Assembly (NCBI RefSeq): GCF_000235505.1
Contig: NZ_JH379027.1
Coordinates: forward strand, 124,001 to 188,000
From: Hungatella hathewayi WAL-18680
Lineage (GTDB): Bacteria; Bacillota; Clostridia; Lachnospirales; Lachnospiraceae
Length of the DNA: 64,000 bases
Reading direction: 5' to 3'
The notes under the pieces were generated by a model. It had not been told where the DNA came from and made no database searches. It worked only from the letters and a program-made list of their open reading frames with translations. The translations under genes and the position numbers were made by a program. Each line of letters begins with the position of its first letter. Position 1 is the first letter of the stretch. Below, one piece after another: positions 54,262-64,000 of this stretch.

Positions 54262-55110
54262 GTGGAATATACTATTTACAAAGAAGAGATAAAATATTTT
54301 GCCAAAGCGCCGGAGAGCTGTCCCTTCGGCATCGAAATGACAGGGACATCCTACTGTGACAGCAGTTATTACATATCAAGGACACTGGAAGCTTCCAATG
54401 TCTATGTGTTGGAATATATCATTGAAGGGGAGGGGACTATTCATGTGAATTCGAAAGAATATCATCCCCAGACCGGTGATTTTTATTTACTGCAGCCGGG
54501 AAAACCTCATGAGTATTATTCCAGCGCCGAACAGCCGTGGGTGAAACTCTTTGTGAATCTGTATGGGCCGCTTTGTAAGGCGGTGATTGATACTTATGGG
54601 CTGACAGATACGGTTCTCGTGAAGAACTGTGATGTGCGGGGGCTGTTTGAAGCGCTGCTGCAGACTGCCAATGAGCCGGAACTGCCGGATGACATGGTGT
54701 TTAACCGCTGTGCCGGGAAATTCGTGGAGATTATCGCCAGAGTTTCCTCCCATATTTCCGATGAGAATCCTCTGCACAGTGAGGAAGCCATCCGGATGAG
54801 ACAGTACGTGGATAAAAATACCCACCGGTTTGTCAGCGTTGCGGAGCTGGCGGATTCGATTTCCCGTTCCCTCGATTATACGGCGAAGTTATTTAAAGCG
54901 GAGTTTGACATCACACCGTATGAGTATCAGATCAGACAGAAGATGGATATCTGCAAGAGGCTGTTATCTACCACCAGTACGCCGATCCACAAGATTGCCG
55001 AGAGCCTTGGATATATGGATCAGCAGTATTTTTCCAGATTATTTAAGAAGCGGTGCGGCATGAGTCCGCGGGTGTACAGAAGTACACATCAACAGGACAA
55101 TCTAAAATAG
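54262..55110 (+). CDS. AraC-family regulator of the GH43 locus
   Basis: The 282-residue protein has an N-terminal cupin (YIIEGEGTIHVNSKEYHPQ; LLQPGKPHEYY) and a C-terminal double helix-turn-helix (VSVAELADSISRSLDYTAKLF; IHKIAESLGYMDQQYFSRLF). The start is uncertain. GTG at 54262 sits in the AAAGGTGG that looks like its ribosome site, while eight bases after that site is ATT, not a normal start. Divergent from the GH43/binding-protein operon, which it probably controls. Confidence 0.85.
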   Translation: MEYTIYKEEIKYFAKAPESCPFGIEMTGTSYCDSSYYISRTLEASNVYVLEYIIEGEGTIHVNSKEYHPQTGDFYLLQPGKPHEYYSSAEQPWVKLFVNLYGPLCKAVIDTYGLTDTVLVKNCDVRGLFEALLQTANEPELPDDMVFNRCAGKFVEIIARVSSHISDENPLHSEEAIRMRQYVDKNTHRFVSVAELADSISRSLDYTAKLFKAEFDITPYEYQIRQKMDICKRLLSTTSTPIHKIAESLGYMDQQYFSRLFKKRCGMSPRVYRSTHQQDNLK

Positions 55111-55133
55111 ACAGAACAAAGGAGAGGGTTATT

Positions 55134-56003
55134 ATGAAGAAGCGGGACATAAGAATGAATCTGTACTATATTCCGGCGCTGATCTTAATGTTGTCCTTCA
55201 TTGTGTTTCCCCTGGGGAATGCGATAAGGCTGGCATTCTTTAAATGGAACGGCTACTCACAGAATATGGTATGGTACGGGGTGCAGAACTATATCAACAT
55301 GGTGAAGGACAAGTATTTCTGGACTGCGTTCTTCAATACTCTTCTCTACGGCTTTGCGTCGATGCTGATTCAGAATATACTGGGGCTGGCATATGCTATA
55401 TTTTTAAATACGAACTTTAGGGGAAGAGTGATTGTGAGGACATTTGTGTATCTTCCAATTATGATTTCCGGGCTTTTGATGGGGTATATCATGTATTACT
55501 TTGTGCAGTATCAGGGGGGCGTGTTTAATGAGATGTTGTCCTGGTTTGGTATTGCGCCGTTAGACTGGATGAACGATCCCATGAGAGCCAGACTGATGAT
55601 TACAGCCATCAACGGACTTCAGTTTGTGGGGAATTCCATGATTATCTATCTGTCGGGCCTTCAGAATATACCAGCCATGTATTATGAGGCGGCGGCTCTG
55701 GACGGGGCCTCGTCCTGGGGAGTGTTTCGCAACATCACATTGCCGCTGCTGGTACCGGCCATGTCCACGGCGGTAGTGTTAAACTTGATTAACAGCCTGA
55801 AGCTGAATGACATTATCATTTCCATGACCAATGGAGGGCCTGCACTTTCAACACATTCGCTGTCCAGTTTTATCTCACACACCTACTTTACGGCGGAGCA
55901 GGCGGGGTATGCTTCGGCGATTGGTGTCTTTATGTTTTTGTTCATCCTGCTGGTCTCTGTGACCATGAATCAGTATTTTAGAAAGAGGGAGGTGGAATAT
56001 TGA
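55134..56003 (+). CDS. ABC sugar permease 1 of the GH43 locus
   Basis: The 289-residue protein has six membrane segments and an EAA loop (YYEAAALDGASSWGVFRNITLPL). The ATG at 55134 follows GGAGAGG; the reading frame is open upstream into the AraC gene but without support. It pairs with the next gene. Confidence 0.9.
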   Translation: MKKRDIRMNLYYIPALILMLSFIVFPLGNAIRLAFFKWNGYSQNMVWYGVQNYINMVKDKYFWTAFFNTLLYGFASMLIQNILGLAYAIFLNTNFRGRVIVRTFVYLPIMISGLLMGYIMYYFVQYQGGVFNEMLSWFGIAPLDWMNDPMRARLMITAINGLQFVGNSMIIYLSGLQNIPAMYYEAAALDGASSWGVFRNITLPLLVPAMSTAVVLNLINSLKLNDIIISMTNGGPALSTHSLSSFISHTYFTAEQAGYASAIGVFMFLFILLVSVTMNQYFRKREVEY

Positions 56004-56833
56004 TGAACGCAGCGAAGCGTATCAAATCCCAGTGGTGGAAATATGTGCTGGGACTTTGCATTATAGTGTTACATATTCTGCCTTTATACGTACTTTTGGC
56101 AATGTCTTTCAAAAAAATGACGGATATTGGTTCTAGACTGGCATGGCCCGGTTATCTGTATCTTGATAACTACGTCAGGATCTTTCAAAAAGGAACGCTG
56201 TGGACCGCTTACTTTAATACGGCAGTTATCACTGTGGCGGTGGTAGTGATTGAGATTTTCTGCGGTTGTCTGGCGGCGTATCCCCTTGCCAGGAACCAGT
56301 CAAAGTTTAATGAGGTCATCCGTTCGATTGTGCTGGGGGTCATGATGATTCCCGCATTGTCCGTGCTGGTGGGCGTCTATTCCCTACTGGTTAAAATGGG
56401 GGCAACCAATACCAGATGGGGGGTAATCCTGGTGTCAGCCGCATTTGGTCTGCCGTCCTCCATTTTTCTTTACAGTAATTATATTGTATCCATTCCACGG
56501 GCGCTGGATGAGGCAGCGACTATTGACGGGGCCAGTACGTTCCAATGTTTCTGGTATGTGATTTTGCCCCAGCTAAAACCGGTCACGGTAACTGTGATTA
56601 TCCTAAAGGGTGTTGGTGTCTGGAATGATTATCTGTATCCTATGTACATTTTACAAAATCCGAAGCTCTATACGGTGGTATTGACCATCAAGCAGTATTT
56701 TTCTACGGAGGCGGTGAGCAACTTAAACGGGGCTGCGGCTTACTGTGTGCTGGGAATGCTGCCTGTGATTGTGCTTTATATCGTATTGAATAAATATTTT
56801 GTCCAGGGATCTATGGACAGTGCAGTAAAATAG
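56003..56833 (+). CDS. ABC sugar permease 2 of the GH43 locus
   Basis: The 276-residue protein has six membrane segments and an EAA loop (ALDEAATIDGASTFQCFWYVILP). The ATG overlaps the previous stop (TGATG), with GGAGG ten bases before; TTG at 56000 is a possible alternative. It likely partners the binding protein encoded on the opposite strand. Confidence 0.9.
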   Translation: MNAAKRIKSQWWKYVLGLCIIVLHILPLYVLLAMSFKKMTDIGSRLAWPGYLYLDNYVRIFQKGTLWTAYFNTAVITVAVVVIEIFCGCLAAYPLARNQSKFNEVIRSIVLGVMMIPALSVLVGVYSLLVKMGATNTRWGVILVSAAFGLPSSIFLYSNYIVSIPRALDEAATIDGASTFQCFWYVILPQLKPVTVTVIILKGVGVWNDYLYPMYILQNPKLYTVVLTIKQYFSTEAVSNLNGAAAYCVLGMLPVIVLYIVLNKYFVQGSMDSAVK

Positions 56834-56879
56834 AGAAAGACGGAAAATGCGGATGGTTGATGGGGAGTTTTATTGACAT

Positions 56880-58064
56880 ATGAAGAAAAAATCTGTTTTA
56901 CTGTTTGTAACCGGATATTTGGCTTACAGTGCGGTTTATGTCTGTCGGTTGAATTTATCTGTGGCGGCGCCCGTGTTGCAGTCTGAGGGAATGATGACGA
57001 AGGCACAGATTGGGTGGCTTAGCAGTGTATTTTTTATCACCTATTCCCTGGGACAGTTGTTTAACGGCTGTCTGGGGGATCGGCTGAAAGCGAGAAATAT
57101 GATCTGTACCGGCTTGTTGCTGGCCGGTATCTGTAATGTGATGATCGGGGCATTGCCGCCATTTGCGGCAATTTTTGTGCTATGGGCGATTAATGGCTAT
57201 GCGCAGTCCATGGTCTGGGGGCCGTTGCTTCGAACGGTATCGGCGTCCTTTAATAAAGAGAAAGGACGATATATCGCTTCTTTGCTGATCTCATCTGTGG
57301 CGGCGGGGAGTGTTATTGGAATTGTGCTGGCTTCATTTTCGGCGTCTATGCTGGGGATCTGTTTTGCCTTTATGCTGCCGGGTTGTGTTACCCTGGTGGT
57401 CTGCGGTGTTGTCATGCTCCTGTTTCGAACTGAGGAACCGGCGAAGACGGAGAAGAGAAGTTTGTTAAAACAGCTGTTTTTGGAGCCGAAGATCCTGCTG
57501 ATTTTATTGCCGGCCATGATTCATGGGGTGCTGAAGGACAATATTAACTTATGGGCGCCCTCTTATTTCGTGCAGACGTTTCAGACGAGTATCTCGGGGA
57601 CGGCATTTTATGTGTTAATTATTCCTGTGATCAGTTTGGTGGGACGGTTGATTTATCCGGTGATTTACAGGGCCTGTCATGGGAGGGAACACCTTGTTAC
57701 CATGCTGGCGTTAGGTGTATCCGGGATTGCTCTGATGCCCTTGTGTGTGGGAGCCGGTTCGATGGTTTCCGTGGTATGCCTAAGTCTGGTGGCGGCGGCG
57801 ATTTCCGTTGTGAATACATCGATCCTGAGTATTTATCCCATGAATTTCAAGAAGGACGGATTGGTTTCTTCTGTGGCGGGGATTATGGATTTTGCTACTT
57901 ATATGGGGGCGGGAATCAGTTCAGCGATTTATGGGTATGTTCTGGAATACAGCAGTTTTGAGATAATGTATGTTTCTTGGATTGTTTTATGTCTGGCCGG
58001 AATTGTGATTCTGGTAAAATTGGAAAGGAAGTACGGTTATGAGAAAATATCTGATTCAAGATAA
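56880..58064 (+). CDS. MFS transporter, organophosphate:phosphate antiporter-like
   Basis: The 394-residue protein has about twelve membrane segments. The first segments (YLAYSAVYVCRLNLSVAAP; GWLSSVFFITYSLGQLFNGCLGDR, read in parts) resemble the UhpT/GlpT group, including an Arg in the first helix. A sugar phosphate or similar phosphorylated compound is the likely substrate. GGGGAG lies about 14 bases upstream. Its end overlaps the next gene by 26 bases, so the two are coupled and probably work together. Confidence 0.8.
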   Translation: MKKKSVLLFVTGYLAYSAVYVCRLNLSVAAPVLQSEGMMTKAQIGWLSSVFFITYSLGQLFNGCLGDRLKARNMICTGLLLAGICNVMIGALPPFAAIFVLWAINGYAQSMVWGPLLRTVSASFNKEKGRYIASLLISSVAAGSVIGIVLASFSASMLGICFAFMLPGCVTLVVCGVVMLLFRTEEPAKTEKRSLLKQLFLEPKILLILLPAMIHGVLKDNINLWAPSYFVQTFQTSISGTAFYVLIIPVISLVGRLIYPVIYRACHGREHLVTMLALGVSGIALMPLCVGAGSMVSVVCLSLVAAAISVVNTSILSIYPMNFKKDGLVSSVAGIMDFATYMGAGISSAIYGYVLEYSSFEIMYVSWIVLCLAGIVILVKLERKYGYEKISDSR

Positions 58065-59049
58065 GGGGAAGTTTTATAAAGCGAATCTTCATTGTCATAG
58101 CACGATGTCGGATGGACGTCTGACACCAAAGGAATTGAAAGAGGCTTTTAAGGAGCGGGGATATTCGGTACTTGCCATTACGGATCATGAGGTGATGCTT
58201 GACCATTCATATTTGAATGATGAGGAATTTCTGACATTGACTGGCTATGAGATGGCGGTCAATCAGCCAGGAGATTACTGGCCGGTGACAAAGGTGTGCC
58301 ATATGAATATCTACTCCTGCGATCCGCACAAAATAGACCAGGTTTTTTATGATCCGGCCATGTTGATTTTTAATAACAAACAGCATGAAAACCGAATAAA
58401 ATTTGTTGGTGAGAAAGTGAAAAAAGAATACAGTCCGGCTCATATTAATGCCACGATACGCGCGGCAAAGGAACAAGGATATTTAGTCACTTACAATCAT
58501 CCGTCCTGGTCTTTGGGGGATTATCGGGATTATGGAAGCTATGAAGGGATGTTTGCTATGGAGATATACAACACCTGTTGTGCGGTTCCTTTGGCCATGA
58601 ATGAATATAATGAGCGGACTTATGATGAACTGTTGCGTGCAGGAAAGCGCTTGTACTGCGTGGCGGCGGATGACTGCCATGGAGACAATAACTTTGACTC
58701 TATAAACAGCGATTATTTTGGCGGCTGGATCATGATTAAGGCCGATACCCTGGAATATCAGACCATTTTCCAGGCGTTAAAAGACGGCCAGTTCTATGCT
58801 TCCTGCGGTCCTGTGATCCGCGAACTCTATATAGAGGATGACTGTGTGGTGCTGGAATGTGAACCGGCGTCAGCGATACGCTACGGCACTTACGGAAGAA
58901 CGACAAAAGTAATTCGGAACGAGGACGGCAGCCCAGTGACTAAGGCGAGTATTCCGATTAACCGCGAAGACATTTATTTCCGGTTTGAAGTGATGGATGA
59001 GCGGGGGAAGAAGGCATATACCAATGCTTATTTTATAGAAGATCTGTAA
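58039..59049 (+). CDS. PHP-domain phosphoesterase
   Basis: The 336-residue protein has the PHP metal motifs: NLHCHSTMSDG (His, Asp), LAITDHEVM, YNHPSW and CVAADDCHG. PHP enzymes use two or three metals to hydrolyse phosphate esters. The substrate may be the phosphorylated compound brought in by the overlapping MFS gene. AAGGAAG precedes the ATG inside that gene. No signal peptide. Confidence 0.85.
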   Translation: MRKYLIQDKGKFYKANLHCHSTMSDGRLTPKELKEAFKERGYSVLAITDHEVMLDHSYLNDEEFLTLTGYEMAVNQPGDYWPVTKVCHMNIYSCDPHKIDQVFYDPAMLIFNNKQHENRIKFVGEKVKKEYSPAHINATIRAAKEQGYLVTYNHPSWSLGDYRDYGSYEGMFAMEIYNTCCAVPLAMNEYNERTYDELLRAGKRLYCVAADDCHGDNNFDSINSDYFGGWIMIKADTLEYQTIFQALKDGQFYASCGPVIRELYIEDDCVVLECEPASAIRYGTYGRTTKVIRNEDGSPVTKASIPINREDIYFRFEVMDERGKKAYTNAYFIEDL

Positions 59050-59130
59050 GAGCTTTAGGAGCACTTTAACAATGTGAAGCCAATCGTGGGTAATGCCTGG
59101 CGCTACCCAGATATTACCTCTGATTTATAA

Positions 59131-59165
59131 AAAGCTGCCACGTTTGTCGTGGCAGCCTCTTTCAT
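59131..59165 (-). terminator. Terminator of the V-ATPase operon
   Basis: GCTGCCACG (59134-59142) pairs perfectly with CGTGGCAGC (59148-59156) around a 5-base loop; on the minus strand it is followed by TTTTTA. It may also stop read-through from the PHP gene. Confidence 0.9.
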
Positions 59166-59170
59166 TTCAA

Positions 59171-59794
59171 TTATTCTGCTTTTGTCTTATTCCGTTTGAT
59201 GACCTTCAACCGGGTAAACTCTTCACGCTCTTTCTCTTCCAGAGCATTGGAGATGTTCTTCGTCAGGGTGTCGTACATCGGAATCGTGATATTCTTTAAT
59301 GCATTGGCACGCTTCTGGGTCTTCTTGATGTTGTTGGCCAGGCGGTAGGCGGAGTTTTCTACCATGGATAGCTTGATAGTCAGTTCTTTCACCTTCTCGA
59401 ATCTGGCTCTGGCTTCATCCAGGGACTCTTTGGTGCTGTAATAGGCATAGGTCAGGCTCATCGGAGTCTCTTCATGCTGAACCAGCGGAATCTCGGTTCC
59501 CATGATGCTTCGGGTTTTGATACGGATTCCGGTCTCAATGGGGATGGAGGCGCTGATTTCCTGGACATAGTTGATACCCAGCTCGATATTGGCCATCTGG
59601 AGGGCCAGGTAGGCCTCCCGGAAGGTCACATCAATCTCAGACTGGATATCTTTCGCCTGGTCAATCAGTTCCATCAGTTCCCGAATCAGGATATTCCGTT
59701 TCTTATCCATCAGCACATAGCCCTGGCGGGCAAGAGCAAGAGAGTTTTTGGCCAATATTAAATTGCCTTTTGTAGGAAATGAATTCGGATTCAT
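59171..59794 (-). CDS. ntpD: V-type ATPase subunit D
   Basis: The 207-residue protein is the long coiled-coil rotor shaft (start FPTKGNLILAKNSLALARQG; later RVNAL-like KTQKRANALKNITIP). Last gene of the operon, 17 bases after subunit B. GGAGGG precedes the ATG. Confidence 0.93.
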   Translation of the reverse strand: MNPNSFPTKGNLILAKNSLALARQGYVLMDKKRNILIRELMELIDQAKDIQSEIDVTFREAYLALQMANIELGINYVQEISASIPIETGIRIKTRSIMGTEIPLVQHEETPMSLTYAYYSTKESLDEARARFEKVKELTIKLSMVENSAYRLANNIKKTQKRANALKNITIPMYDTLTKNISNALEEKEREEFTRLKVIKRNKTKAE

Positions 59795-59811
59795 GAAATC
59801 CCTCCTATTCT

Positions 59812-61206
59812 CTAGTCTTCGATAGTGCCTTCAGTTGGTTTGTAATAGACATCCAGTACCTTGGTATCAATACGGTCTAACTCTTCTCTCGGAAGCAGTC
59901 CAAGGAGCTCCCAGCCGATAGTCAGAGTGTCAATAATGGTACGGTTCTCCGTAGGAGACTGGCCCACAAAGCGGCGCTCAAATTCCTTACCAAATTCCAG
60001 ATACTTTTTGTCAAGCGGTGACAGCTCATCCTCACCGATAACGGAAGCCAGGGCCCGTGCATCGCCCACTTTGGCGTAGCAGGAGAACAGCTGGTTCGCC
60101 ACATCCTGGTGGTCGGCTCTTGTGAAGCCCTCACCGATACCGTCTTTCATCAGACGGGACAGGGATGGAAGTACATTGATAGGTGGATAGATGGACTGTC
60201 CGTGTAAGTTACGGTCCAGTACAATCTGTCCTTCGGTAATGTACCCTGTAAGGTCAGGAATCGGATGGGTAATGTCATCGTTAGGCATGGTCAGAATCGG
60301 TATCTGGGTCACAGAACCGCTCTTGCCTGCCACGATGCCGGCACGCTCATAAATGGTTGCCAGCTCACTGTACAGATAGCCAGGGAAGCCCTTTCTGGAA
60401 GGAATCTCGCCCTTGGAGGAAGAAACCTCACGCATGGCCTCCGCAAAGGACGTCATATCGGTCAGGATAACCAGGATATGCATTCCCTTCTCAAATGCCA
60501 GGTACTCTGCCAGTGTCAGCGCTACCTTCGGTGTAATCAGACGCTCCACCACCGGGTCGTTGGCCAGGTTGATAAACATAGCCACGTGGGAGGAAACGCC
60601 GCTCTCCTCAAAGGTTCTGCGGAAGAAATCAGCCACATCGTATTTGACGCCCATCGCGGCAAACACAATCGCGAATTCCTCGTCAGAATCCTCACCCAGA
60701 GAAGCCTGCTGTACAATCTGTGCTGCCAGATTGTCATGTGGAAGACCGTTGCCGGAGAAAATCGGCAGCTTCTGTCCACGAATCAATGTGGTCAGTCCGT
60801 CAATGGCGGAAATACCGGTACGGATATAGTTACGCGGATACTCACGGGTCACCGGGTTTAACGGTTTGCCGTTTACATCCAGCTTCACATCGGAGCGGAT
60901 ATCTCCCAGGCCGTCGATGGGAACGCCGATACCGTTAAAGGTACGGCCCAGCATATCCTCCGACACGGCCAGCTCCATGGGATGTCCGGTCAGGCGGGTA
61001 TGGGTGTTGCGAAGCGCCATCCCTTCTGTTCCCTCAAATACCTGGATAATTGCCTTATCCTCATAAACCTCTACAATACGGCCCAGCTTTTTCTCTGTGC
61101 CATTCACAGTCATTTCCACGATTTCATCGAAGCTCGCACCCTGGACGCCTTCCAGAACAACTAAAGGTCCGTTAATCGCACTTAAACCTAAATATTCTAC
61201 TGCCAT
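59812..61206 (-). CDS. ntpB: V-type ATPase subunit B
   Basis: The 464-residue regulatory subunit has the B-type features: no standard Walker [18 protein letters not shown] in its place, and SRLMKDGIG near the C-terminus. It alternates with subunit A in the catalytic ring. GGAGGG precedes the ATG; 11 bases after subunit A. Confidence 0.97.
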   Translation of the reverse strand: MAVEYLGLSAINGPLVVLEGVQGASFDEIVEMTVNGTEKKLGRIVEVYEDKAIIQVFEGTEGMALRNTHTRLTGHPMELAVSEDMLGRTFNGIGVPIDGLGDIRSDVKLDVNGKPLNPVTREYPRNYIRTGISAIDGLTTLIRGQKLPIFSGNGLPHDNLAAQIVQQASLGEDSDEEFAIVFAAMGVKYDVADFFRRTFEESGVSSHVAMFINLANDPVVERLITPKVALTLAEYLAFEKGMHILVILTDMTSFAEAMREVSSSKGEIPSRKGFPGYLYSELATIYERAGIVAGKSGSVTQIPILTMPNDDITHPIPDLTGYITEGQIVLDRNLHGQSIYPPINVLPSLSRLMKDGIGEGFTRADHQDVANQLFSCYAKVGDARALASVIGEDELSPLDKKYLEFGKEFERRFVGQSPTENRTIIDTLTIGWELLGLLPREELDRIDTKVLDVYYKPTEGTIED

Positions 61207-61217
61207 GGTGTCCCTCC

Positions 61218-62984
61218 TTACGCGTTACGTTCAATGACTGCATCATAGAACGTATCAATATCTTTCTTATATTGGTCAAACATATCCAGTCTGTCGTTTG
61301 GAATGTCGTATTTCATGGCGATAACCTTGTCAAAAATCTTGTCTTCCTTCAGAACTGACATCGGCATTCCCATAGAAATCAGCGAGCGTGATTTCTTGTA
61401 CAGGTACAGGATGACATCCATCATCTTGAACTGTTTTTCCATCGGCACGCAGGTATCATCCTTGTGGAATGCGTTCTGCTGTAAGAATCCGACACGGATG
61501 ACCTTGGCAATCTCCAGAATCAGCTTCTGGTCGTCCGGAAGCACGTCGCCGCCAATCAGCTTGACAATCTCCATCAGGCTGCTCTCCTGGTTTAACAGGT
61601 AGACCATACGGTTGCGGTAGTCCACAAACTTTTTGTTGACATGCTCGGTGTACCATGGCGCCAAATCGATTAAGTACTCGGAATAGCTGGTCATCCACTG
61701 GATTGCCGGGAAATGTCTCGCATAGGCCAGAGACTTATCCAGTCCCCAGAAGCAGCGGACGAAACGCTTGGTATTCTGTGTCACAGGCTCGGAGAAATCG
61801 CCGCCCTGTGGGGATACCGCACCGATGATGGATACGGAGCCCTCGGTTCCATTTAAGTTCTGCATCATGCCGGCTCTCTCATAGAAAGCAGACAGTCTGG
61901 ATGCCAGATAAGCCGGGAAACCTTCCTCGGCAGGCATTTCCTCCAGACGGCCGGATATCTCACGCAGCGCCTCAGCCCAACGGGAGGTGGAATCCGCCAT
62001 GATGGCAACGTCATAACCCATATCTCTGTAATACTCCGCCAGTGTCAGTCCGGAATAAAGACTGGCCTCACGGGCCGCCACAGGCATGTTGGAGGTGTTG
62101 GCAATCAGTGTGGTTCTGTCCATCAGAGGGTTGCCGGACTTCGGGTCAACCAGATGGCTGAACTCTTCCAGAACCTGGGTCATCTCGTTGCCACGCTCGC
62201 CACAGCCGATGTAGATGATGATATCGGCGTCAGACCATTTGGCGATCTGATGCTGTGTCATGGTCTTGCCGGTACCGAATCCGCCGGGAACCGCAGCTGT
62301 GCCGCCCTTTGCCAGCGGGAACAGGGTATCCAGAATTCTCTGTCCGGTGATAAGCGGAACGGAGGTCGGATAACGCTTTGCGGTAGGTCTTGGCACACGG
62401 ATGGGCCATTTCTGTGTCATGGTTACTTTTAATTCTTTGCCATTTAATTGCTGTAAGGTGATAAGAGTGTCACTAATGGTATAGTCCCCATCAGGCACCG
62501 TATCCAGCACAAAGCCCTCCACATCCGGCGGCAGCATAACCTTGTGGGTAATAGCCGGCGTCTCCGGAATCTCGGCGATGATGGCGCCTGGGAACAGCTT
62601 GTCACCTTTTTTAACGGTAATATGTGTAGGCCATAATTTCGTCGTATCCAGTGATTCCACACTGACACCACGGTTGATGTAAGCGCCGCCATCTTTGGCA
62701 ATCTCGCTTAAGGGGCGCTCGATACCATCGAAGATATTGTTGAGGATACCCGGCGCCAGGGTTACGGACACGGGGGAGCCGGTACCGGTGACGATTTCAC
62801 CCGGTTTTAATCCGGTTGTCTCCTCATAAACTTCAATAATTGTATCATCAGAGGCCAGGCCGATGACTTCACCAACCAGATTCTCTTTTCCTACATAAAC
62901 CATCTCGTGCATCTCAAAGCCGACATCGCCTTTGATGTGCACGATAGGGCCATTGATACCATAGATAGAACCTGTTTTAGCCAT
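61218..62984 (-). CDS. ntpA: V-type ATPase catalytic subunit A
   Basis: The 588-residue subunit has Walker A GGFGTGKT at 234-241, the catalytic Glu region ([13 protein letters not shown]) and the A-specific insertion. It hydrolyses or makes ATP coupled to proton or sodium movement. It overlaps subunit E by a few bases, indicating coupling. Confidence 0.97.
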   Translation of the reverse strand: MAKTGSIYGINGPIVHIKGDVGFEMHEMVYVGKENLVGEVIGLASDDTIIEVYEETTGLKPGEIVTGTGSPVSVTLAPGILNNIFDGIERPLSEIAKDGGAYINRGVSVESLDTTKLWPTHITVKKGDKLFPGAIIAEIPETPAITHKVMLPPDVEGFVLDTVPDGDYTISDTLITLQQLNGKELKVTMTQKWPIRVPRPTAKRYPTSVPLITGQRILDTLFPLAKGGTAAVPGGFGTGKTMTQHQIAKWSDADIIIYIGCGERGNEMTQVLEEFSHLVDPKSGNPLMDRTTLIANTSNMPVAAREASLYSGLTLAEYYRDMGYDVAIMADSTSRWAEALREISGRLEEMPAEEGFPAYLASRLSAFYERAGMMQNLNGTEGSVSIIGAVSPQGGDFSEPVTQNTKRFVRCFWGLDKSLAYARHFPAIQWMTSYSEYLIDLAPWYTEHVNKKFVDYRNRMVYLLNQESSLMEIVKLIGGDVLPDDQKLILEIAKVIRVGFLQQNAFHKDDTCVPMEKQFKMMDVILYLYKKSRSLISMGMPMSVLKEDKIFDKVIAMKYDIPNDRLDMFDQYKKDIDTFYDAVIERNA

Positions 62985-63579
62985 GAATCCTACCTCCTGC
63001 TTCTGTGTTTAACTCAAATCTGAAATCTGCTCTTGCTTCCGCCAGCTTCGTCTCGAAGGAATTGTCGATCAGGATATTCTTGGACGGAATGACAGCTCTG
63101 CTTCCTCCTGAGAAGGAATACTCGCTGATGCGAATGTCCGCATTGTGCTGAAGTGCCAGTCTGCGGGCTTTGTCCTCGTCAGCCGGGTCCAGATAGATGA
63201 TAAGCGGTTCATTGCCGGCCACTTCTTTTGCCCGGGAAATCTGGCTTTCCAGGAGCTTCTGATAATCAGCAGTCTCCATGAAGTTTTCCAGCATATCCTT
63301 TAACTCCACAAAAAGCATATCCTTCAACTCATCCTGCTTGTGTCCCAGGGTTCGCTTTAAATTTATCTGTTCAATGGAGAGATTCTTGTTGATTTCCCTC
63401 TGCATTTTGGCTGTCTCGGCGTCGAGCTGCATGTTGGCACGGCGAGTGGCGTCGGCCTGATGTTCCTCAAATGTCCGCTCCAGGGCATTTGTGTACTCGT
63501 CTAACATCTTTGCACTGCGGGTTCTGGCATCTTCGATACAAAAGCTGGAAAAATGCTCTAATTTTTCTTCTGTTGTCAA
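62977..63579 (-). CDS. ntpE: V-type ATPase subunit E
   Basis: The roughly 200-residue protein has a long N-terminal helix (KMLDEYTNALERTFEEHQAD) and a compact C-terminal domain, as in the peripheral stalk subunit E. The start is probably TTG at 63579: the GTG at 63588 lies inside the AAGGTGG ribosome site. It overlaps subunit A by eight bases. Confidence 0.88.
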   Translation of the reverse strand: MTTEEKLEHFSSFCIEDARTRSAKMLDEYTNALERTFEEHQADATRRANMQLDAETAKMQREINKNLSIEQINLKRTLGHKQDELKDMLFVELKDMLENFMETADYQKLLESQISRAKEVAGNEPLIIYLDPADEDKARRLALQHNADIRISEYSFSGGSRAVIPSKNILIDNSFETKLAEARADFRFELNTEAGGRIHG

Positions 63580-63615
63580 GACGACCACCTTCTTTCATTT
63601 TAATTTCGCTATTCG

Positions 63616-63921
63616 TTATAATTTTAATCCAATTGCCTCATTCACGTAGGAAGTGATAAAGTTTGGCTTGCGGCCGGTGCCATGGCGGTCGGGAATCTCG
63701 ACGAACAGAGGCATTTTGCTCAGCTTGACCTGATTAACCAGGTCCGGATAATCCCTGCCGAATTTCTCTGTGAGCAGAACAATCCCAACTTCCTTGTCGG
63801 CCATCACTTTATCAAGTTCTTCCTTGAGCTGCTCCTTTTCATGGACCACAGCTCCCTCGACACCTGCCAGGCGGAGACCTGTGTAGGTGTCAATGTTGTC
63901 GCTGATTAAGTACATTTTCAT
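63616..63921 (-). CDS. ntpF: V-type ATPase subunit F
   Basis: The 101-residue protein has the Rossmann-like F-subunit pattern (MYLISDNIDTYTGLRLAGVEG; GIVLLTEKFG; LFVEIPDRHG). It binds the central shaft. It lies between subunit K and E genes. Confidence 0.92.
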   Translation of the reverse strand: MKMYLISDNIDTYTGLRLAGVEGAVVHEKEQLKEELDKVMADKEVGIVLLTEKFGRDYPDLVNQVKLSKMPLFVEIPDRHGTGRKPNFITSYVNEAIGLKL

Positions 63922-63924
63922 AGT

Positions 63925-64000
63925 TTATAACTTACCTAAAATCATGAAAGAGATGATTAATCCATACAGACACACACCTTCGGCAAGACCTACGAAGATT
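63925..64000 (-). CDS. ntpK: V-type ATPase subunit K (c-ring), C-terminal part only
   Basis: The 25 codons inside the window encode IFVGLAEGVCLYGLIISF and then MILGKL before the stop. The Glu in LAEG is the ion-carrying residue of the rotor ring. The gene continues off the right edge. It ends three bases before the subunit F start. Confidence 0.88.
   Translation of the reverse strand, partial: IFVGLAEGVCLYGLIISFMILGKL

Overview
The window looks like a chromosome segment from a Lachnospiraceae-type Clostridia, possibly Enterocloster- or Lachnoclostridium-like (judged from gene content, strong AGGAGG ribosome sites, a V-type ATPase and many ABC sugar transporters; no marker gene fixes the genus). 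About 19.6 kb of mobile DNA on the left is joined to a host-like region rich in carbohydrate-use genes on the right.

Mobile part. Positions 1-8,898 hold a minus-strand conjugation module: a VirB4-type ATPase with an N-terminal PrgI-like membrane domain, a C39-like cell-wall/cysteine peptidase, a Gly/Ser-rich membrane protein, a VirB6/TrbL-like channel protein, a small VirB2-like membrane protein, and two regulatory or unknown genes. The module continues off the left edge. An intact tRNA-Arg(CCU) follows (9,198-9,274). Positions 9,508-19,219 hold a mobilizable-element module: tyrosine integrase, excisionase-like protein, XRE regulator, ribbon-helix-helix protein, several unknown cargo genes, a frameshifted traX, mobC with a repeat-rich oriT-like region but no relaxase, an unknown gene and a RepA-type helicase next to an origin-like repeat cluster. 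At 19,561 a 3' fragment of a second tRNA-Arg(CCU) marks the right end.

Host part, 19.7-44 kb. A LytTR/DUF3021 pair is followed by a small Cys-rich membrane protein. Next is an AraC-controlled alpha-galactoside operon (binding protein, two permeases, GH36, GH13), with a perfect 15-bp inverted repeat in the divergent control region. Then come a GGDEF receptor with two periplasmic binding domains, a small XRE protein, adhE behind a Rex-like promoter, an APH-fold kinase, a MerR regulator, a DEDDh exonuclease, a MATE pump, a KdpDE-like two-component pair, a D,D-carboxypeptidase and a DUF1461 membrane protein.

Host part, 43.4-59 kb. Two further glycan modules lie here. The first is a GntR/FCD regulator divergent from cupin, GH3 and a binding protein with two permeases. 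The second has GH43 and a binding protein divergent from AraC, two permeases, an organophosphate-antiporter-like MFS protein and a PHP phosphoesterase. A DUF4143 ATPase separates them. None of the three ABC systems encodes its own ATPase, so they probably share an MsmX-type subunit encoded elsewhere. The window ends in a minus-strand V-type ATPase operon (K, F, E, A, B, D).
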